A stretch of 64,000 nucleotides of DNA from Ceriagrion tenellum (taxonomy: Eukaryota; Arthropoda; Insecta; Odonata; Coenagrionidae), in contig OY720635.1 in NCBI GenBank assembly GCA_963169105.1, positions 133,257,872-133,321,871 on the forward strand, written 5' to 3'. The stretch's first letter is position 1. Every line of letters begins with the position of its first letter. Both the position numbers and the translations under genes were made by a program. The notes beneath the pieces were generated by a model. That model saw nothing but the letters and a program-made list of their open reading frames with translations. It was not told the DNA's origin and made no database searches. This document shows positions 51,101 through 60,100 of the stretch, piece after piece.

Positions 51101-54100
51101 CGAATCGCATTAAGAGGACGCATCACACCCTTTGGTAGGGAAAAGTTCAGTCGAAAATCCACAAGATGGCGTCACTCGCACCCGATCGAGGCGTTTTGGT
51201 GTCAGGAGTCTCTTACTCCAGGATAAATCTCGCACAAGGCAACAATCGCCGGTAAGTTGTAACCAAGTCTCCGGCACGTAAGTACAGGCAGCGCTTATAT
51301 AAGATCTGTGAAAGAAGACTGAACTAATTGCATCACCGTCCGAGCACATTATGGCCGAAAACCATTCAGTTAGCGTGTCGAAATATACCAATTACAGATT
51401 ATATCTTACAACCGTTACGGCTGTTACTTAGCATTCCGATAGAGGAGGGATTGATACATCTCCATATGACCCAGGAAACTATCGACCAATATCATTAACA
51501 TCGATTACAGGCAAGATTCTCGAACATATCGTTGTTAGCAATATCATGACTTTTCTGGACAGTCGAAACCTCCTGCATAATTGTCAGCATGGGTTCCGGA
51601 AAAGTAGATCATGCGAAACACAGCTCGCGCTCTTTCTTCACGACGCTCTCAAATCTGGTGAATCGAAAAAACAAGTTGACGCACTATTTCTAGACTTTAA
51701 GAAAGCTTTCGACACGGTACCTCACAGAAAACTATTATACAAATTACAGTCATGCGGGTTAAACGAACAAGTAGTAAACTGGATACGTGACTTTCTGAGT
51801 GATCGTAAGCAAAAAGTAGTTCTTGACGGAATTAGCTCTGATATAGTTAAAGTGACATCAGGTGTCCCGCAAGGAAGCGTTATTGGCCCACTTTTGTTCA
51901 TTATATATATAAACGACCTTTGCTCCCGAATTAGCAGTAAAATACGTTTATTTGCCGACGACGCTGTCATATACCGCGAAATTAGTGATCAATCTGACTT
52001 TGAAATTCTGTCATCGGACTTAAACAACGTTCATGTGTGGAGCAAAGAGTGGGGACTAGAACTTAATCTGAGCAAATGCTCGGCGGTGCATTTCTTGCGT
52101 AGGTCGTCCAACTATCCCCATGTATATGTTGTGGATGGCGTTAGCGTAAATGCGACAGATGAAGTGAAATACCTGGGAGTTACGATAACTTCTAACCTAT
52201 CGTGGGGGACACATATAAGAAATATTTGTGGCAGAGCCCTGAAGAAGTTAGGATTTGTCAAGCGTGTTGTGGGAAGATTATCGGATGATAAAGTAAAAGA
52301 GAGGTGCTATTTTGCACTCGTCCGGCCACACCTTGAATATGCAGCGAGCATATGGGATCCGGCGGAGAAAGACCTAGTCCATGAACTTGATAAAATACAA
52401 AGGAAAGCTGCGCGATTCGTGAAAAACTGCTACGGCCGTACAGAAAGCGTTACACAGATTTTGAAAGATTTAGGGTGGGAGCCGCTAGAGACTCGGAGGC
52501 TACGCGCTAGGCTTAGATTGCTTGAGCAATTGAGAATGGATATCTTTCAGAGCGACACGGAGAACATCATATTAGAACCACATTATATTTCCAGGTCCGA
52601 CAGAATCGATAAATTAAGGGAGATATTTTGCCGAACGGATAGGTATGGGAATTCGTTTTTCCCCCGAACAGTTAAGGACTTTAATAAATGCTAGGCGGAA
52701 CTTTGATTTTTTTTTTTGACGGCTGGTGTCCTAACACGCCTTTTGAGGCGGCTTGCGGGGTAGTATGTAGATGTAGATGTAGTTTTAGATATGTCAATAA
52801 TAATAATAGTTTTTATAAAAATATACCCTACATCTTGCCGTTTTCCCGATGGTTTAATTATGCTGCGGGATAAAATTTTCATGTTTCAGATACGAGCCTC
52901 CCTTGGCAAAGGTCTATTCTTTATACTATAAAAATTTCAACTTGATGACGTAAGACTTTAACAAAAAATCTGGGGTCGGATATCATCACAAATCCGACCT
53001 GTCGAGCGGGTGTGATGCGTCGCCTTAACTGTTTCATCTCGAGGAGGAGTCCATCATTTCCATAAGCAGTTAGTACAGTGGATGATTTATCCAGTTGCGA
53101 AATAGAAATAAGGAATTCGCAACACCATTGCTAAAAGATTTTATCCTATGACACATAATAAATAAAGATAAGCCACATTAACTGCCCCGTACGCTACTAC
53201 ATGAGATGTTTGGCGATAGTAGAAGGACGGAATTGGTTACAAGTCCTCCGCTTACTGAATAAAGGTTTCTCGGGTTTTCCACCGGGTGAGCAGATCCATG
53301 GGGCCCAACGTTTCGGAAGCTGAAACCCCCCCCCCCCTTGATGATGGAGGACAAGTCGTTCTCCGAAACGTTGGGTCCCATGGACCTGCTCACCCTGTGG
53401 AAAACCCGAGAAACCTTTATCCATCAGATACGCTGGGAAAATCTGAGATCCTTCCTCCGCTTACTATTGAAGATTACATTTGACCAGTGGCGTAGCTAGG
53501 CGGGGGCATGGGGGGCGGTCCGCCCCGGGCGCACTTTGAAGGGGGCGGCACTGTGGGGTCTGCTGTAGGCTGTAACACCATTACATTGTTAATCCACAGT
53601 GCCATTCTTTTGCCACACTGAGTTTTTTCTTAATGTTTAATTCGTCAAAGCAGTGTAGAATATGTGGCATGTCACTTGTGTGACAAGTCTTGTGATATTT
53701 AGTTTCATCTGTCATCACTTCGATCTAAGGTTTTTTCCCTTATTTTAACAGGCTGTATGAATTTATTATGAAAAAAAACCAAATATTTTATATATCTAAA
53801 AGACTATCGCCCTATTTTCAGATGAGGTGGCCAAAGATGGTGGTTCTGACATCAAATTAAACTGCGTAGCTAGTTTTCGGTAAGATATGTTAAAAGTCGT
53901 CCCCTACGTGTTATTTTTTAAATACTACTACTGATAGAGTGAGAGTATGTTTGGTGTGTATTTAATGCATACTGTATTTGAGCATGTGAAAGCAATATCA
54001 TAATGGTACACTAGTGAATAGATTAAAAACTTTAAGACTGAATCACTGAGAAAACACTGAGCAAACTAGTTAACACATCTGAAACTGTAAGAGTGTATCA

Positions 54101-57100
54101 CTGGGCAAAATTTTTGCGACTTTGCTTTCCACCAGCACGTTTTTATCACTCCAGACAATATCTATAAGGCATCCAGAGATAGCTTCCGCCCTATTTTTGA
54201 TACGCTACCAAAAATACAGCATTATTAGGCTGTCAGTAAAACGTTATGTGGCTGAAATAGACATATCTAGGCGATATATCACGTTTGGCACAAATATCAG
54301 GAGGTTTGCGCACCAACTTCTTGAAGCATACTTTTTAAACTTGCATTTACCATAATGATAGACGGTCATCAAAGTTAATTAGAATATATTATTATAATGT
54401 AGGTTATTTAAACATCAAAAACAGCCTGTTTGGCGCAGGCTTACTGGTTTTTCGTTTACGGCAAAAGTAGTTAGTTTTTAAATTTTATTATACCACTTTC
54501 TTCCCTCACCTCTTATGAATGAGATCAACAGTTAACGGAATTGGCTCACGAGAAAATGAGCTTCCCTTGATATTTTACTGAGAAAAATGAATTTAAACTG
54601 CTTTTCGCGCAAGAATGAATGGCAGTGAATATTTTGACTTCTTTTACTCACGTTGGGTAACAGTTTGAATAAAGACACCTCCTCATATCACACAGCCATC
54701 TTATATTTTATTGATGAGAATATATTTGTCCTGTCAGTGAGATTATTTAGAACTAAACACCAATTTCACAAATCATTCCTCGGTTAAGCAGTGCTCGGGT
54801 ACGCTATGTGAGCAGGTGCATTAGAAACTCATTAACTACACTTCCACGAGAGAGATTACGACAGGGTTTCGCCGCAGAGAGTTCGTTCTTAAAATATTCC
54901 TTCACAATGACCTCAATAACCCCTAGATTGGAAATTCTCGCTCGTGAGAATGGCCATTAAAACTGCCATTTCTTGGCTCTCTCGAATATCAATCGAATGC
55001 GATGAGATATTCAACTTGTTTCCACACTCTGAAAACTAGGCCGTTGAGCAAAACAACCCGGGAATTTGTCTCAAGCGTCCACTCCAAAAGTCTTGCTCAA
55101 GTTTCAGTTATTTTTTTTTCATATATGACTTGAATATTGAGGCCAAATTAAATTGTATCTCTCTACAGTAATTTCAGTTAAGTTCTCATTTACGAAAATG
55201 CGTTTGAAACTTACTTATTTTGCAATTAGCGCCTTAGTTAAGAACATGATTCGAGAATATATGAGAAGAATAGAAGGGAATGTGTTCGTTTTATTCAGCT
55301 AAGCTTGTCGTGGTGTTGTGCTCTCCTCGTGGGGATGTCCAGTTATGCATCCAAATTTCAGATTTCTTCTAAAGGTGGTCAAAGTATAGTTAATGTATTT
55401 TTTCAAATAAAAAGAAAATATACGTTGATGTCGATATGTTTTTACTCGTGTGGAAGTGATAAAATTAATTGTAAAGTTAAAAAAAATATATTTAATCTTG
55501 CCATTTACAAATCGAACGCTTCGATCTCACTTTCTAATTCTTAAGACTCGTAATATTACCCCTTTTTAGAGTTTCTTCCATAATATTCACCGTCAACTTT
55601 CTTGGTATACTCCGATCTCTCACGCCATTCACTCCACTGCCAGAAGTCTGTTTAGTTATTCAACCCCCATCCTTTCTCTTAACGTTGACAAACCAACGAA
55701 ACGCGCTCCTTTCTCACACGTCCATTATCAGAACATCCATTTAGCGGCATTTCTTCACCCATTCATACTCCCAACTCCATCCTTCAAATTATAATTGGCA
55801 TTTCTACTGACCGATCGACCCGATTGTTACTGCATTTACTGCATTTGAGTCCACCATAGTAATTATTTTTTTAAATTCCACGCAGTAAAGTGGCGATAAA
55901 TATACTTTTGAATAGAGGGAGTATTTTATCTTCATAATAACTTATAAAGCTAAAAAAAAAAATAAGTTGTCGGTGCCCAATCCTGGAGATGGTACGGCCT
56001 AGGCTCGATTTCGATATTTGTAGTATAATATAATTTTTTGCTTTCTTTGCCAAACATGATTGGGATACCGTCCACTGAATCGCCCATCGCCAATCGCATT
56101 GTATACGACGACTTTAGGAAATTGTCACTAATTCCCTATTTCAATACTCTTAAAGTTAGCTAGCTACCATATCTCACATCACCAGTAAATGCAGTCAATC
56201 CACTTAGACCCGATTTTGATATCTCAGGTTTATGTTTCCCTTGGTTCGAGCTAAATCAAAACATTCTTTCGGCTAAAAAGCTAAGTTAATAATTTTTTAG
56301 GAGGTATACTCCTCTACCATTTACTTCATTCGGCCACCGCAGGCTTACTGTTTTTTCTTTAACTGCAAAAAAAAAACTTTCAATATCAGATTTATCCTAA
56401 AGGTAATCATGGTACAGTACATTTTTCTGCAATTACCATGGTAATTTGCTTACGATTTATTTAAGTTATTAAATGTAAAATGAAATTGATTTAATTTATT
56501 TCAATTACTGTCTAGCATTATATAACTTGGCATTAAAAGGATGTGCTTGGCTACGCCACGTGAAAAACATGATGGTCGCCAGCTTAGAAACATGACATTG
56601 ATTTAGACAGCCTCAAGTAAAGTTATAGGAAACATTATCTTGTGATTTACTTTTCCTTTTGGTGATGCAGATTTTTCGCTTATATGATGTTAACTTTGAG
56701 GCGGAGTTCTGCAAGCTAAATATTTCATCTCGATGCAATGTTATCGATTGGTATTATTTAAAAAAGAAATTAACCGATTTAGAAAGCTCATGCCAACTAA
56801 CGGACACTATAACGTAATAGACCTGTCCCGATCTTTTAATTAACATCAAGTAAAGTTAAAGGAAACATTGTATCGTGATTTATTTTACCTTTTGTTGACA
56901 CAACTTTTTCGCTTATGTGATATCAAGTTAGCGGCAGGGTTCTGCATACTAGCTATGTTATACCATGGGCTGCTTGACTTGAACGTATAGCCGTTAGAGA
57001 CTATCCGCGCAAAAAAACCATACTCATAAGCGGTTTCATGAAAGGAGAAATCTTTCCACTTGTTCATTAATTAGTTTAATATGCGGCCCGTTTTGAAGTT

Positions 57101-60100
57101 TTACATAAGTCATGCACTACAAGGGAATTGAGCTTGACAATGATGTAAAACAACGTAACCGGATGCATTTTACATTTTATCTGCAGAAAATTGCAAAGAG
57201 GTCGTCATTCCGATGCTTTCCCAGCGTACGAGTTTCTGAAAACTTTTTCAGGCTCCCGTCCGGGCGAGTGGGTCCATGTTGGCCGACGTTTCGATGCTCG
57301 ACTCGAAAATCGTCCTCAGGTCAGAGGTGAATGTGTATATTGGCTATTTGTGTAGATATTATATATTTTTAGAGTCTCAGGCAAGATAAATTGTAAAATG
57401 ACTAGCATAAATGCCCGTTGATTCTCAACGGGAGGGATAAGATTTAAAATTTTACCTATAATAGTTCTATCTATAAAAAAGAAAATCAAACTTCCCAATT
57501 ATAATCTTTAATTTTTCACTAAGTGAAATTTTCACATTTAGGAATTCAAGTTATTTCACTAAATTTGTTGTTTCACATCAGCAAAAATAACAATGAGTAG
57601 CTGATTCTGCGCTCTTGTTAATTCAATTTAAGTTTTGAATAAAAGTATTCACCTTTGCCCTGAGGACGATGCTCGAGTCGGGCATCGAAACGTCGGCAAA
57701 CGTGGACCCACTCACCCCGACGAAAGCCCGAGAAAATTTTCAGGAAGGTCTTCTTTCCTTATTTTTAACTTCCACCGAATCAGTCCTAATGCAACATTAT
57801 TAATTTGTAAACTGTTTGTCAAGCATTACATAACTTATCATTAAAATTTATAGCACATAATCCTGAACTAATACGCGCATTTTGACCGCATTGCATAAGC
57901 GCGGTTGCCATTTTAGGAGACGAGGGAGGTGGGTCCGATAAAAATTTTTTTAGTTACCCTTGAGGGAATCGTCGATGACTTTTGCCCTGATGTTCTCCAT
58001 GAAGCCGTGGATGATTATCATTGTGGGCAGGTCTTGCTGCATCGCACGGATCGCGTCCTCCATTTTGTCCATGTTGACCACCATGTACTCAAGTTTCTCC
58101 GGCGTTCCCTGCCTTCTCCTCCTATCCATACTGGAGAAAAATTAGACATTTCCATTAGCAAGACGGATATTATTCACAATATATTTATTCCGTTACCATT
58201 ACTATCAAATCAGTTAAATAATAACATTGATTTAGACAGCCTCGACATTCACGTCCCGACGTCCTCGGTACCTCACAGAAAACTATTATACAAATTACAG
58301 TCATGCGGGTTAAACGAACAAGTAGTAAACTGGATACGTGACTTTCTGAGTGATCGTAAGCAAAGAGTAGTTCTTGACGGAATTAGCTCTGATGTGGTTA
58401 AGGTGACATCGGGTGTTCCGCAAGGAAGCGTTATTGGCCCACTCTTGTTCACTATATATATAAACGACCTTTGCTCCCGAATTAGCAGTAAAATACGTTT
58501 ATTTTCCGACGACGCTGTCATATACCGCGAAATTAGTAATCACTCTGACTTGGAAATTCTGTCATTGGACTTAAACAACGTTCAAGCGTGGAGCAAAGAG
58601 TGGGGACTAGAACTTAATCTGAGCAAATGCACCGCGGTTCATTTCTTGCGTAGGTCGTCCAACTATCCCCATGTATATGTTGTGGATGGCGTAAATTCGA
58701 CAGATGAAGTTAAATACCTGGGAGTTACGATAACTTCGAACCTATCGTGGGGGACACATATAAGAAATATTTGTGGCAGAGCCCTGAAGAAGCTAGGATT
58801 TGTCAAGCGTGTTGTGGGAAGATTTTCGGATGAGAAAGTGAAAGAAAGGTGCTATTTCGCACTCGTCCGGCCACACCTTGAATATTCAGCGAGCATATGG
58901 GATCCGGCGGAGAAAGACCTAGTCCATGAACTTAATAAAATACAAAGGAAAGCTGCGCGATTCGTCAAAAACTGCTACGGCCGAACAGAAAGCGTTACAC
59001 GGATTTTGAACGATTTAGGGTGGGAGCCGCTATAGACTCGGAGACTACGTGCTAGGCTAAGATTGCTTGAGCAATTGAGAATGGATATCTTTCAGAGCGA
59101 CACGGAGAACATCGTATTAGAACCACATTATATTTCCAGGTCCGACAGAATTGATAAATTAAGAGGAATATTTTGCCGAACGGATAGGTATGGGAATTCG
59201 TTTTTCCCCCGAACAATTAAGGACTTTAATAAATGCTAGGCGGAAATTTTTTTTTTTTATTTTAATTTTAATTTTTAATTTTTTTTTTAACGGCTGGTGT
59301 CCTAACATGCCTTTTGAGGTGGCTTGCGGGGTAGTATGTAGATGTAGATGTAGATCTCTAGGTCTGATAAAATAACAGAGATAAAATGCCGAACAGATAG
59401 GTACAAAAACTCGTTCTTTCCGCGCACAGTAAGCGACCACAATAAAAACTGAACTCCACAAAATACACTCCCATAAAACATGTCAACATTTCATCTCCCA
59501 AAACCTTACATCTTTTCATGGGTGGTGACCTAACACCCCCTGCCACATGCCCATGCGGCGGCTCGCAGGGTATTATGTAGATTATAGATTTAGATTTAGA
59601 TTCAGACGTTGAACGATTGATGATTGAGGTTGATGTGCGACAGCTGACGTCATTTTTAACATCTACCGCTTTCAGAATTAGTGGAAGAGAGTAGAGAAAT
59701 CCAGCGTCGGCATTAACTTGCTCTTAATAAGAGGCGCCGAAGGGTCCACATCCAAATATCCCATTCTTAGAATGAAATTCAATTCAAAATGACACCCTAG
59801 TATGGTTTTGAATTTCAGTGACAGATCTTTGCCATTGCTGAGAGACGAATCCAGACCCTACGGATCGGAGTTCTGCATTCTAGCCACTGTTCCCACTCGA
59901 TGCTCCAATTTAAAGGTTGAGGAGAGAGTTGTACTATGTGAAGCATGAAACAACCATGAGATATAGCAATATGGGGCTGTCATCAGATGTATCATTCTAT
60001 TATATTGTCGTAAAAAGCACACTTTTCTCTGATTTGTGTGCATAACAATGTTTTTAGAACATCAGGTAAGGTAAATTATTAAATATCCATCAGAAATTCC

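Larger units (their letters stand above)
57236..57743. mobile_element. Foldback with two core-complete hammerhead-like arms
   Basis: Outer arms CTGAAAACTTTTTCAGGCTC (57236) and the complement ending TTTTCAG (57743). Both arms share GAGTGGGTCCA...GCCGACGTTTCGATGC. The interior (57362-57560) is related to 60058-60245. Core motifs at 57285-57319 (minus) and 57660-57695 (plus). Confidence 0.7.

Noticed and set aside
50693..51226. Open frames on the plus strand and in other minus frames over lipase exon C
   Set aside because: Shadows of the GC-rich coding exon; only the minus frame with GFSLGSH makes family sense.
57929..59035. A 368-codon plus-strand open frame
   Set aside because: Its first 70 or so codons are antisense to lipase exon B and then intron; only the part after 58266 is LINE RT. 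A chance fusion, not a gene.
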